Position numbers and translations under genes: made by a program. Of a stretch of 54,708 nt of DNA, positions 34,035-41,197 are shown one piece after another. Position 1 is the stretch's first letter. Each line of letters starts with the position of its first letter. Origin of the DNA: a virus. Location of the stretch: IMG/VR virus record IMGVR_UViG_3300021477_000008, positions 1 through 54,708 of that record, one strand, 5' to 3'. The notes beneath the pieces were generated by a model. The model did no database searches and had not been told where the DNA came from. It saw only the letters and a list, made by a program, of their open reading frames with translations.

Positions 34035-34152
34035 AACGGAATCGAAACCGACTCCAAGACACGAACTCATCGCCGATAAAAAGGCGATTCACGAGGAGTT
34101 GAAAAAAGACCGCGAGCGCAAAACTGTTCGCGTGAAATCGGAGTTGCCATAA
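34021..34152 (+). CDS. Very small charged protein (43 aa)
   Basis: The protein begins MEKIKTESKPTPRHELIADK and is almost entirely charged and helical. It starts inside the last codons of portal and its stop shares TAATG with the next start, so it is embedded in a coupled chain. The reading is short and no function can be assigned. Confidence 0.5.
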   Translation: MEKIKTESKPTPRHELIADKKAIHEELKKDRERKTVRVKSELP

Positions 34153-34214
34153 TGCCGGAAGGATGGACAGACGGGGACGACGAATCGTTACCTGACGAAA
34201 TGGATGATGAATGA
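34152..34214 (+). CDS. Acidic microprotein (20 aa)
   Basis: The sequence MPEGWTDGDDESLPDEMDDE lies between a TAATG overlap upstream and an ATGA overlap downstream. This exact chaining suggests it is translated, at least to carry ribosomes to the next gene. It may have no independent function. Confidence 0.4.
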   Translation: MPEGWTDGDDESLPDEMDDE

Positions 34215-35518
34215 AAGAACCATCCGACGTAACCGCATTGATTGTGGATAACGACAGGGCATTGTTCCTGCCGCTGGCCGTGTACTTGGGTCAAATCGGG
34301 GCATTCAAGCGCGTGCTTTACCATTGCGGGCCGGATGGCTCGTTTCCAACCATCGGAGAGTGTTCGGTTGGCAAGGGATTTGAGGGCGTGGAGCGTTGCG
34401 ACAGCCCGTTATCGGCAAAATCCGAGGTGGATTTGCTGATTTGTCCCGACATCAACACGAGCGACATTCAAAAGGACTTTGAAAATTCAGGAATCGCGGT
34501 CTGGGGGTCGGGTTACGGCGATGAATTGGAGAATCGGCGCATTTTATTCCACGAAACGCTCGATAAAATCGGCCTGTTGACGCCGCCGTACCATGTGTGC
34601 AAGGGGTTGCAGCAGCTTGTCGAGTATTTGAAGGATAAAAAGGACGTTTTCCTGAAAATATCGCGTTATCGCGGCTCTTGGGAGACGCGAAAGTTTCGCA
34701 ACATGGATTTAGATTCGTCCGTTCTCCACATTTTCGCGCAACGCTTCGGCCCGATGGCCGACAAGGTTCGGGTCGTTGTCTGTGACAAGATTGAAACCGA
34801 CTTGGAGCTTGGAGCCGATGCCTACAACGTCTCGGGGGCGTGGCCGGATTACATGTTGAACGGTTGGGAGTTGAAAGACCGGGCTTATTTATCGTCAATC
34901 ACACGGCGTGAGGACATGCCGAAACAAATCATTGACATCACCGAGGCTGTTGCGCCGTTGCTGGCCAAGTACAATTACCGAAATTTCATCAGTTTTGAGG
35001 ACAGGGTTGCCGGTGACAAACATTATTGGATTGACGCCACGCAACGGTTTTCCATTCCGGCAAGTCCGTCACAGTGCCGCGCGTGGAAAAATCTGCCGCT
35101 CATTCTTTGGCATGGCGCACACGGAGAATTGGTGCAGCCCGAGTCATCCTGCAAGTTCACTGCCGAATGTTTGATGACGATGAAATCCGAACCGCATTAC
35201 TGGTCACAAACTGAGTTTGACGGGGAAACGATGAAACATGCCGCCATGCCGCATTGCTGCATCGTGGACGGTTTTGTCTCGTTCCCGCCAGGCGAACCAA
35301 AGGACGGTTCGGACATTGGCTGGCTGTGCGCCACCGGGGATACCATAGAGGAAGTCGTGGACACCATGAAAGGATTGGCCGACAATCTTCCTGACGGAGT
35401 GGATGCGGACACGGACAGCCTCGTGGATTTGCTTTCGGAAGTTTCAAAAGCGGAGGATGAAGGCATCGAGTTCTCCGAGCAAAACATTCCCGCGCCCGAA
35501 ACCGCGTTAAATGTGTGA
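34211..35518 (+). CDS. ATP-grasp-like protein (435 aa)
   Basis: The protein resembles ATP-grasp carboxylate-amine ligases: an N-terminal Rossmann-like part (VTALIVDNDRALFLPLAVYL), then DVFLKISRYRGSWETRKF where the ATP lysine is expected, and a metal-binding-type segment (NFISFEDRVAGDKHYWIDAT) with Glu/Asp and an Arg. Such enzymes form peptide-like bonds. Why a portal-operon gene should encode one is not known; modification of a virion protein or metabolite is possible. The C-terminal 60 residues are acidic and probably disordered. Confidence 0.55.
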   Translation: MKEPSDVTALIVDNDRALFLPLAVYLGQIGAFKRVLYHCGPDGSFPTIGECSVGKGFEGVERCDSPLSAKSEVDLLICPDINTSDIQKDFENSGIAVWGSGYGDELENRRILFHETLDKIGLLTPPYHVCKGLQQLVEYLKDKKDVFLKISRYRGSWETRKFRNMDLDSSVLHIFAQRFGPMADKVRVVVCDKIETDLELGADAYNVSGAWPDYMLNGWELKDRAYLSSITRREDMPKQIIDITEAVAPLLAKYNYRNFISFEDRVAGDKHYWIDATQRFSIPASPSQCRAWKNLPLILWHGAHGELVQPESSCKFTAECLMTMKSEPHYWSQTEFDGETMKHAAMPHCCIVDGFVSFPPGEPKDGSDIGWLCATGDTIEEVVDTMKGLADNLPDGVDADTDSLVDLLSEVSKAEDEGIEFSEQNIPAPETALNV

Positions 35519-35591
35519 TTGACAATCCTTCCTGATTGGCCGAACATTCTTCTTTCATGGCTCACATTTGGTGTGCCTTTGTCCGGGGTTG

Positions 35592-35620
35592 ACGCCGCTC
35601 TTCGGGGCGGCGTTTTTGTT
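35592..35620 (+). terminator. Rho-independent terminator with UUCG tetraloop
   Basis: The stem ACGCCGCTC (35592-35600) pairs with GGGCGGCGT (35605-35613, one G-U pair) around a C(UUCG)G tetraloop, followed by TTTTTGTTTT. It closes the terminase/portal operon and lies just before the convergent gene ending at 35622. Confidence 0.9.
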
Positions 35621-35621
35621 T

Positions 35622-35828
35622 TCACGGTCTTGTCAGTTTCTCGATGGTGCGGATAGAGTGATCGAGCTTTTCCGCGAGGTCAACGACGGCATCAGAGGCA
35701 ATGCCGGGAGTCCGCCTGAGATATGCCTTGGCCTCTTTCTGCGCCTGTCGCGCCTCTTCCAGCGCGGCTATCAGCCGAATGTTCTGCTCAATGAGCGCGG
35801 ACAGGGTGGGCGTGGGTTTAGGAGTCAT
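35622..35828 (-). CDS. Small coiled-coil protein (68 aa)
   Basis: A Pro/Thr-rich start is followed by a continuous helix with heptads (ALIEQNIRLIAALEEARQAQ). It overlaps the DUF1643 gene by 11 bp at its start and ends 2 bp from the terminator. The function is unknown. Confidence 0.6.
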   Translation of the reverse strand: MTPKPTPTLSALIEQNIRLIAALEEARQAQKEAKAYLRRTPGIASDAVVDLAEKLDHSIRTIEKLTRP

Positions 35829-36330
35829 ATGAAATTGGGGTTAGCGTTTTTCGTAGATAGAGCGGGTGTTTCGGTGTCCAGTCCGCATTTAGTCCAAGAT
35901 GATGCGGGATTATTTTATTTCTGCGCAGCATCTCGCAAACCAGAATGCCTCTCCCGTTAAAGTTACCTCCACGGCCCCATGCGCAAACCACAAGTGAAGC
36001 GTCAGTGGCAATTCTGGTTATGAAAGTGTCGTTCTCGTTTCCGATTGGGTCTTCGGTTGCCATCATCGCTTTTGGGTCTGTAGCCCGAAACGCGAACAAA
36101 TTTGTCATGCACATCGCGCCGTATCCCCATGATTTAGCGAATGCGATGCAGCGGCGAATCGTCGGGTCGTCTTGTGTTTCGTCAGCAGTGGACGGATTGA
36201 GGCCGATGAACTGGACAAACCCTTCTTTCTGTTTATTTATTCCTTCCCAGATTAGGTCGCCACCAAATTCACGCCAAAGGGTGTAGCGATATTTGCGGTC
36301 AGCAGAGAAGACGATTTTGCGGTCGCTCAT
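35818..36330 (-). CDS. DUF1643 family protein (170 aa)
   Basis: All family hallmarks are present: LNPSTAD (44-50), DDPTIRRC (54-61), WGYGAMCMTNLFAFRAT (68-84) and DPIGNEND (94-101), followed by a VVCAWGRGG strand. The biochemical role of DUF1643 is not established; members are frequent in phages and mobile elements. It is coupled by ATGA to a zinc-ribbon gene and then to a DNA methyltransferase, which hints at DNA or nucleotide modification. Confidence 0.85.
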   Translation of the reverse strand: MSDRKIVFSADRKYRYTLWREFGGDLIWEGINKQKEGFVQFIGLNPSTADETQDDPTIRRCIAFAKSWGYGAMCMTNLFAFRATDPKAMMATEDPIGNENDTFITRIATDASLVVCAWGRGGNFNGRGILVCEMLRRNKIIPHHLGLNADWTPKHPLYLRKTLTPISYDS

Positions 36331-36503
36331 CGGTTCACTTTCTCTTTGGCTTTCCGTTTCCTTCGTTCATACTTCTCCGAGCACCCGCCGCAGACAGCGG
36401 TGCGCCTCACAAATTGTTCCGTCACAAACTCGCCCGGCTCATACTGCCGAACGATGGGCATTCCGCAGTTCACGCAGAAACAGTTGATGGTTTGGAGGGT
36501 CAT
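36327..36503 (-). CDS. Small zinc-ribbon protein (58 aa)
   Basis: Read from ATG 36503, the protein begins MTLQTINCFCVNCGMPIVRQ and contains CxCxxC and CGGC, with a Lys/Arg-rich end, the layout of a zinc ribbon that contacts DNA or RNA. It overlaps the methyltransferase stop and the DUF1643 start by ATGA on both sides, so the three genes are translated as one unit. Confidence 0.7.
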   Translation of the reverse strand: MTLQTINCFCVNCGMPIVRQYEPGEFVTEQFVRRTAVCGGCSEKYERRKRKAKEKVNR

Positions 36504-37162
36504 GTGAACAATACCTCCTGTTGCAAGCGTCGGGCGGCGATTTCGCAGTACCGTTCCTCAATTTCGATGCCGATGGCTTTGCGGCCTAAATCCTTCGCTG
36601 CGCGGAGCGTTGTGCCGCTGCCCATGAACGGGTCAAGGATGGTCTGAGATTGATTGCTGCTCGCCAGAATCAGTTTATGAAACAACCATATCGGCTTTTC
36701 TGTCGGGTGTTCCGTGACGGATTCGGTCGGCCCCTTCCAAATAGCGGATTTGCAAAACTCGTTGAAGGGTGCTCCATTTCGTTTTGCAAAGACGCAAGCC
36801 TCAAGCCCAGATAGCCAGATAAATTGTCCGTTCATTGGCGAAGGATTTGTTTTCTCCCAAATACCAAGCCGTGTTGAAAATGCTCGTGCAACAAATCCAG
36901 CACGCAAAAGCGATACTTGTTCCGTGCCACACCAAACGTAAAAGCAGTCTGAATCGATGGACAATATTGCTTCGAGTTCGCCGCCTTTGATTTCGTCCGC
37001 AGACCCTTTGTCAAGGCAACGGAGCCCAGAGTCTTCTTGGTTCACTTCGCCATACGGTGGGTCTGTGAGAACCAAGTCCACCTTTGGCAGTGACGGCAGA
37101 ATCTCGCGGCAATCGCCGTGATAAATCACAATCCCCCGACCGTCATCGTAGTAGGGTTTCAT
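36500..37162 (-). CDS. DNA N4/N6 methyltransferase, beta class (220 aa)
   Basis: The catalytic motif DPPY (34-37) comes first, then HPTEKP (152-157) and the cofactor motif DPFMGSGTT (177-185). This order defines beta-class amino-methyltransferases. No separate target-recognition domain or restriction enzyme is evident, so it is likely an orphan that protects phage DNA or affects regulation. The recognition sequence cannot be read from the gene. Confidence 0.9.
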   Translation of the reverse strand: MKPYYDDGRGIVIYHGDCREILPSLPKVDLVLTDPPYGEVNQEDSGLRCLDKGSADEIKGGELEAILSIDSDCFYVWCGTEQVSLLRAGFVARAFSTRLGIWEKTNPSPMNGQFIWLSGLEACVFAKRNGAPFNEFCKSAIWKGPTESVTEHPTEKPIWLFHKLILASSNQSQTILDPFMGSGTTLRAAKDLGRKAIGIEIEERYCEIAARRLQQEVLFT

Positions 37163-37203
37163 CTCACATCGCGCGGTTGAAGGTCATGGGAGATTCTGAT
37201 TGC

Positions 37204-37215
37204 ATCGTAGTCACG
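37204..37215 (+). repeat. 12-bp repeat copy 1 (ATCGTAGTCACG)
   Basis: Exact match to the copy at 37352-37363 and to the reverse complement at 37296-37307. Confidence 0.75.
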
Positions 37216-37295
37216 CAGCCACTCCATCAAAAATTAAATTGTTTGTCGAGCATTATTTTCTTGCTTGGCCGTTTTTGTTGTGGCCAAATGCGAGC

Positions 37296-37307
37296 CGTGA
37301 CTACGAT
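37296..37307 (-). repeat. 12-bp repeat copy 2 (inverted)
   Basis: CGTGACTACGAT on the plus strand, the exact reverse complement of the other two copies. Confidence 0.75.
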
Positions 37308-37351
37308 AAAACTCAAATCTTCAAAGCCGCCGCCCGACTTCCTTCGATGGA

Positions 37352-37363
37352 ATCGTAGTCACG
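37352..37363 (+). repeat. 12-bp repeat copy 3 (ATCGTAGTCACG)
   Basis: Lies 40 bp upstream of the helicase start, so binding here could block its promoter. Confidence 0.75.
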
Positions 37364-37391
37364 TACGGTTGGGCGTCGGCCTTGAGCATTT

Positions 37392-37406
37392 GGGGGAATC
37401 ACCTTG
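37392..37406 (+). promoter_or_regulatory. Strong Shine-Dalgarno deciding a TTG start
   Basis: GGGGGAA (37392-37398) lies 5 bp before TTG (37404-37406). No ATG in frame gives a complete helicase N-terminus, so the TTG start is supported by this site. Confidence 0.7.
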
Positions 37407-38924
37407 CAACCGCGCCCTTATCAGCAGCTTTGTCTCGACAATATTGTAAAAGGATTCGATGAATTTGACCGCCAGCTTTTAGTGCTCCCGACTGGCGGTG
37501 GAAAGACCATCGTGTTTTCCTGGCTGGCCAAACTGTTCCTGCCGCGCCGCACCCTCATCCTCTGTCACCGTGAAGAACTGATTGACCAAGCCATAGCCAA
37601 ACTCCACGCCTCGACCGGAATTGTTGCCGGAAAGGAGAAAGCGGAATTCGAGGCGTCCCGCCGTGACGACGTGGTCGTGGCCAGCGTGCAGACGATGATT
37701 CGCCGGTTTGACAAATGGCCCTCAGACCACTTTGGCTTGGTGGTGGCTGACGAAGCGCATCATGCCATTTCAGATTCTTGGCAGTCCGTCCTGAACCATT
37801 TCGTAAGCGCAAAGATTCTCGGCGTCACAGCCACTCCTGACCGGGGTGATAAGCGAAACCTTGGAAAATATTTTCAGAATGTCGCACACGAAGTTCCGTT
37901 GTTTGATTTAATCAATCAACAGTTTCTTTGTCCCATCGCCATCAAATCTGTTCCGTTGGAAATAAACCTGTCGGGGATAAAACAGGTGGCCGGTGATTAT
38001 GATGCCAACGGTCTGGATTCCGCTCTTTCTCCTTATTTCGACAGCATTGCCGACGCCATTAAAACGCACGCCTCGGGACGCAAGGTTCTCGTGTTTTTGC
38101 CGCTTATTGCCACCTCCAAGGCGTTTACCGAGTGCTGTGTGAGGCGCGGAATCAATGCCGAGCATGTGGACGGATATTCGGATGACCGAAGAGACAAGCT
38201 CGACTGTTTTGCCAGACGCGAGTTCGAAGTGCTTTGTAACGCGATGCTGCTTACGGAGGGGTACGACGACCCGTCCATTGATTGTGTGGTCGTTCTTCGC
38301 CCCACCCGTTCGCGCTCGTTGTTCTCCCAAATGGTTGGACGCGGCACGCGCATATCGCCCGGAAAGCACAACCTGCTTCTTCTGGATTTTCTGTGGCTGC
38401 ACGAAAAACATTCGTTGATAAAACCGGCGCATCTGATTGCCAAAACCGACGAGGAGGCGGACGCCATTTCCGCGATGGCCGAAGAGAAATCCGCCACGGG
38501 TTCACAGGACGATTTGGATTTGCAGGGGCTGGCTTCTGAATGTCAGGCCGAGCGCGAAAAGAAGCTCCGAGAAGAGCTTGCCCGAAAAGCCAAGCGCAAG
38601 TCCAAGGCGATTGATGCAATGGAATTTTTCCTGTCCGTTCATCAGCCCGATTTGGCTGCTTACGAGCCGGAAATGGAATGGGAATCCTCCCCCCTATCTC
38701 CGAAGCAGGCGGAAGTGCTGGAAAAAATCGGCATTGATGTTGAAACCATCACCTGCAAGGGGCACGCTTCAAAAATCATCAGCACTCTTTTTGAGCGTCG
38801 AAAAATGAATCTCGCCACCCCCGCCCAAGTGAAGTGGCTTGTCCGGTTCAAGCATCCGTCGCCGCACACGGCATCCTTTTCTGAAGCGAGCATTTTTCTT
38901 GACCAACATTTTGGAAAACGATGA
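37404..38924 (+). CDS. SF2 DEAH-box helicase (506 aa)
   Basis: Motifs in order: RPYQQLCLDNI (Q-type N-terminal region), Walker A PTGGGKT (29-35), DEAH (116-119), TATPDR (142-147) and QMVGRGTR (motif VI, 309-316). The layout is that of UvsW/RecG-like phage SF2 helicases, which remodel forks or recombination intermediates. A Lys-rich linker and a small C-terminal domain follow residue 380. Translation starts at TTG. The stop overlaps the next start by 4 bp. Confidence 0.85.
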   Translation: MQPRPYQQLCLDNIVKGFDEFDRQLLVLPTGGGKTIVFSWLAKLFLPRRTLILCHREELIDQAIAKLHASTGIVAGKEKAEFEASRRDDVVVASVQTMIRRFDKWPSDHFGLVVADEAHHAISDSWQSVLNHFVSAKILGVTATPDRGDKRNLGKYFQNVAHEVPLFDLINQQFLCPIAIKSVPLEINLSGIKQVAGDYDANGLDSALSPYFDSIADAIKTHASGRKVLVFLPLIATSKAFTECCVRRGINAEHVDGYSDDRRDKLDCFARREFEVLCNAMLLTEGYDDPSIDCVVVLRPTRSRSLFSQMVGRGTRISPGKHNLLLLDFLWLHEKHSLIKPAHLIAKTDEEADAISAMAEEKSATGSQDDLDLQGLASECQAEREKKLREELARKAKRKSKAIDAMEFFLSVHQPDLAAYEPEMEWESSPLSPKQAEVLEKIGIDVETITCKGHASKIISTLFERRKMNLATPAQVKWLVRFKHPSPHTASFSEASIFLDQHFGKR

Positions 38925-40441
38925 GCGCCAATAACGGACACCGAAAAGCCAAGGCGCAATTCTCAACCGTTGCCGCGAACGGAGATTTGCTTCCTCCTCA
39001 CTCCATACCGGACGAAATGGGGCTGCTTGGTTCCATCCTGCTGGCGCCGGAGATTCTTGACGCCGTGCGGCGAGAGGGGGTCATTGGCCCGTGGTTTTAT
39101 GATTTGCGCCACGCGCTCTGGTTCAATCTGCTTTCCAACATGCAGTCCAAAAGCGAGGGAATTGATGCCGTTACTGTCGCCGGCAGAATATCCAGTTCCT
39201 CCCAACGCTCTGAATTCGGCGACCCTCATTACTTCTTTGACCTGCAAAACGCATCCCCTTCCGCACATAACTGGTCTTATTATATCCCCAAGTTGCGCTC
39301 TTGCTACGTTCGGCGCAGAACCCTGCAAGCGCTCGCTTCCGCAACCGAGATTGCCTTGGACGAAAGTCGGTCATCGCAATCTTTGCTCGCGGACTTGGCG
39401 GCGTCGGTTGAGGCCATATCCAAATCTCCCCAAACCCTTCCCGCCATCGAGGACGGGTGCGCTTTCGTTGACACCGACATCGAGTTGCCGGTTGAAATCG
39501 TCAAGGGGCTGCTCCATGTCGGCCTGAAATTCAGCCTCGGCGGCGGGTCAAAGACCTGCAAATCCTGGGTGTTGCTCGACCTCGCCATTTCGCTCGCAAC
39601 CGGCGCGGATTGGCTTGGTCTTCAAACTGTCCGTTCCAAGGTTCTGTTCGTAAACCTCGAAATACCGCGCCCATTCTTCCGCAAACGGATGGCCAAAATA
39701 TGCAAGGTGAAGGACGTTTCCCTTGAACCTGGATGGCTCGACGTTTGGAATCTGCGCGGCATGGAAGCCTCTGCCGATATTCTCCTGCCAAAAATCATCG
39801 AGCGCGCCCGAGATTCCGCTTACTCCCTCATCATCCTAGACCCAATCTACAAAACTTACGGCAATCTCAAGGAAAACGCCGCCGAGGATATGACACAACT
39901 CATGGCGCGATTCGAACGTCTTTCCCACGAAACCCATGCCGCCGTAGGCTTCGCCGCCCACTTTTCAAAAGGTAACCAAGCCCAAAAGGATGCCCTCGAC
40001 CGCATCTCGGGCTCGGGCGTCTTCGCCCGCGACCCAGACACCTGCATCACCATGACCGCCCTCGAAAAAGACGCCACGTTCGCCTTCGAAGCCAACGGAC
40101 TCCGCAATCTCCCGCCATTCAAACCGTTCGGCATAAAATGGCAATACCCCCTCATGCGCCGTGACGATTCCATAGACCCTTCCAAACTCAAAAAACCAGG
40201 AGGTAAACCAAAAGCCTACGACGAAGCAAAAATCACCTCCCTGCTCTCCGAAAAACCCCTCACCACCGTTGAATGGCAAAAACTTACGTTCTCAGAACTC
40301 GGCTATTCCCGCGCCAGTTTCTACCGCAGTATCAGAGACATTGAATCTTCCGGCTTCGCTTCCAAGTCCAAGTCAGACGAAACATGGCATCTCAACCCAA
40401 AGTTCAACCAGCCTCCTGCCTACCCGGAAATGCCAGATTAA
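38921..40441 (+). CDS. DnaB-N / RepA hybrid replicative helicase (506 aa)
   Basis: Residues 25-165 resemble the DnaB N-terminal domain (SIPDEMGLLGSILLAPEILD, FYDLRHALWF, DAVTVAGRI), which contacts primase in bacterial DnaB. Residues 185-400 form a RepA-type (RSF1010) hexameric helicase core: Walker A GGGSKTCKS (207-215), LIILDP (303-308) and a switch-like AHFSKGN (346-352). A C-terminal winged-helix-like part (TTVEWQKLTFSELGYSRASF) ends the chain. The fusion could recruit host primase to a phage-type ring helicase. No phage primase is seen elsewhere in the window. Confidence 0.75.
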   Translation: MSANNGHRKAKAQFSTVAANGDLLPPHSIPDEMGLLGSILLAPEILDAVRREGVIGPWFYDLRHALWFNLLSNMQSKSEGIDAVTVAGRISSSSQRSEFGDPHYFFDLQNASPSAHNWSYYIPKLRSCYVRRRTLQALASATEIALDESRSSQSLLADLAASVEAISKSPQTLPAIEDGCAFVDTDIELPVEIVKGLLHVGLKFSLGGGSKTCKSWVLLDLAISLATGADWLGLQTVRSKVLFVNLEIPRPFFRKRMAKICKVKDVSLEPGWLDVWNLRGMEASADILLPKIIERARDSAYSLIILDPIYKTYGNLKENAAEDMTQLMARFERLSHETHAAVGFAAHFSKGNQAQKDALDRISGSGVFARDPDTCITMTALEKDATFAFEANGLRNLPPFKPFGIKWQYPLMRRDDSIDPSKLKKPGGKPKAYDEAKITSLLSEKPLTTVEWQKLTFSELGYSRASFYRSIRDIESSGFASKSKSDETWHLNPKFNQPPAYPEMPD

Positions 40442-40501
40442 CCAACGTTTCTCATACTGTTGCCCCATGCCTTTCTTTCAGACTCCCTCTTAGTCTCAAT
40501 T

Positions 40502-40600
40502 GGTCTGATACCGAAGGTGAGACGGAAGGTTCAGTAGTCTCATTTCCTTATAGGAATGAGACACTGATACCAACCTTCCGAATCAGACCCTTGGTATCAG
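40502..40600. other. Multi-tier inverted repeat, candidate replication origin
   Basis: Three nested arm pairs: GGTCTGAT (40502-40509) with ATCAGACC (40582-40589); CGGAAGGTT (40523-40531) with AACCTTCCG (40572-40580); GTCTCATT (40537-40544) with AATGAGAC (40555-40562), with inner CC/GG. CTGATACC at 40505-40512 or 40564-40571 can also pair with GGTATCAG (40593-40600), giving alternative folds. There is no T-tract, so a simple terminator is unlikely. Confidence 0.6.
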
Positions 40601-40644
40601 TTCAGAATTGGGAAATTTAAGAAGCCAAAATCCCGTCCAAAAAC

Positions 40645-40674
40645 TTCCCAAAATTTATCTCCGGCGTAAGTGGG
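40645..40674 (+). repeat. Imperfect 30-bp direct repeat, copy A
   Basis: Shares the CCAAAATTTA core and a following C-rich, CGT(A/G)AG, GGG pattern with the copy 223 bp downstream. Confidence 0.45.
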
Positions 40675-40677
40675 CCA

Positions 40678-40830
40678 TCACCACCACCAAATCCGAATCC
40701 GCTCGTTCAAATACAACGCCACGGGAAAACTCTCAGGCTTCCTGCCATCAGCCCAATTCCCCACCATGCCCCAATCCCAATCGCTCGGAAAGTAAACCGT
40801 CTCCCCAAATCTATCCAAAAATCCGTTCAT
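40678..40830 (-). CDS. Possible small Trp-rich protein (50 aa)
   Basis: Read from ATG 40830 it begins MNGFLDRFGETVYFPSDWDW and stays open to TGA at 40678, ending in three Trp. The residue mix looks protein-like, but no ribosome binding site is visible and the region is otherwise non-coding with repeats. It lies exactly between the two 30-bp direct repeats. It may be a remnant gene or chance. Confidence 0.25.
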   Translation of the reverse strand: MNGFLDRFGETVYFPSDWDWGMVGNWADGRKPESFPVALYLNERIRIWWW

Positions 40831-40867
40831 CTCTCGATTATCCAAAAACACGCGGAAAAGTCAAAAC

Positions 40868-40897
40868 ATTCCAAAATTTAACCCCAACGTGAGAGGG
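40868..40897 (+). repeat. Imperfect 30-bp direct repeat, copy B
   Basis: Partner of the copy at 40645-40674; the two flank the small leftward ORF. Confidence 0.45.
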
Positions 40898-41197
40898 GGC
40901 TATACGGATGGCCGCCCGGCCCGTTCCCCCTCCCCCTCCCTACCCCGTGGGGACGGTCTGGCCGTAAAGAAGATTCCTTTGAGCCTTCCGACGCGCCAGC
41001 GGTCATCGTAGAGCGATTGCGGGCCATCGTGGTGCGTTCTCGCTCGGCTCGTCTGCGCTCGCACCATCGCAGCGCGTGGAGCAGACGGGCAGGACAACGG
41101 CCGACATAACTTAGTAAGATATTGGTAATCATGTGGTTAACTAATTATGTTCGCACAAGAAGGATTATATTCAGTTGTTGATTGACAACATGTTAGG

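Larger units (their letters stand above)
37163..37403. promoter_or_regulatory. Divergent intergenic region with 12-bp repeats
   Basis: The 241-bp gap lies between the methyltransferase cassette (leftward) and the helicase genes (rightward). ATCGTAGTCACG occurs at 37204-37215 and 37352-37363, and inverted at 37296-37307. An AT-rich run (37229-37260) and a TTGGCC...GGCCAA dyad (37265-37287) lie between. It is likely a promoter/operator region; iterons are an alternative. Confidence 0.55.
40442..41197. other. Non-coding region with origin-like structure
   Basis: This 756-bp stretch lies between the helicase gene and a convergent gene. It holds the large dyad at 40502-40600, a 30-bp imperfect direct repeat (40645 and 40868), a possible 50-residue leftward ORF, a C-rich tract (40919-40945) and an AT-rich end with GTTGT...ACAAC and AACATGTT palindromes (41174-41194). 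Its position after the replicative helicase makes it the best candidate for the replication origin. Confidence 0.5.

Noticed and set aside
37163-37403. 12-bp repeats considered as an attachment site
   Set aside because: No integrase or excisionase gene was recognised, and the copies are three, in mixed orientation, in a promoter region.
40608-40892. 94-residue rightward ORF in the origin-like region
   Set aside because: Ser/Pro/Lys/Asn-rich with no ribosome binding site; composition fits non-coding C/A-rich DNA.
41049-41089. Hairpin CGTCTGC...GCAGACG considered as a tRNA or ncRNA
   Set aside because: No cloverleaf, T-arm or CCA; the arms alone do not define an RNA gene. No tRNA was seen anywhere in the window.
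40878-41132. Leftward ORF of 84 residues in the non-coding region
   Set aside because: Arg-rich, with no ribosome binding site or neighbours in frame; probably chance.
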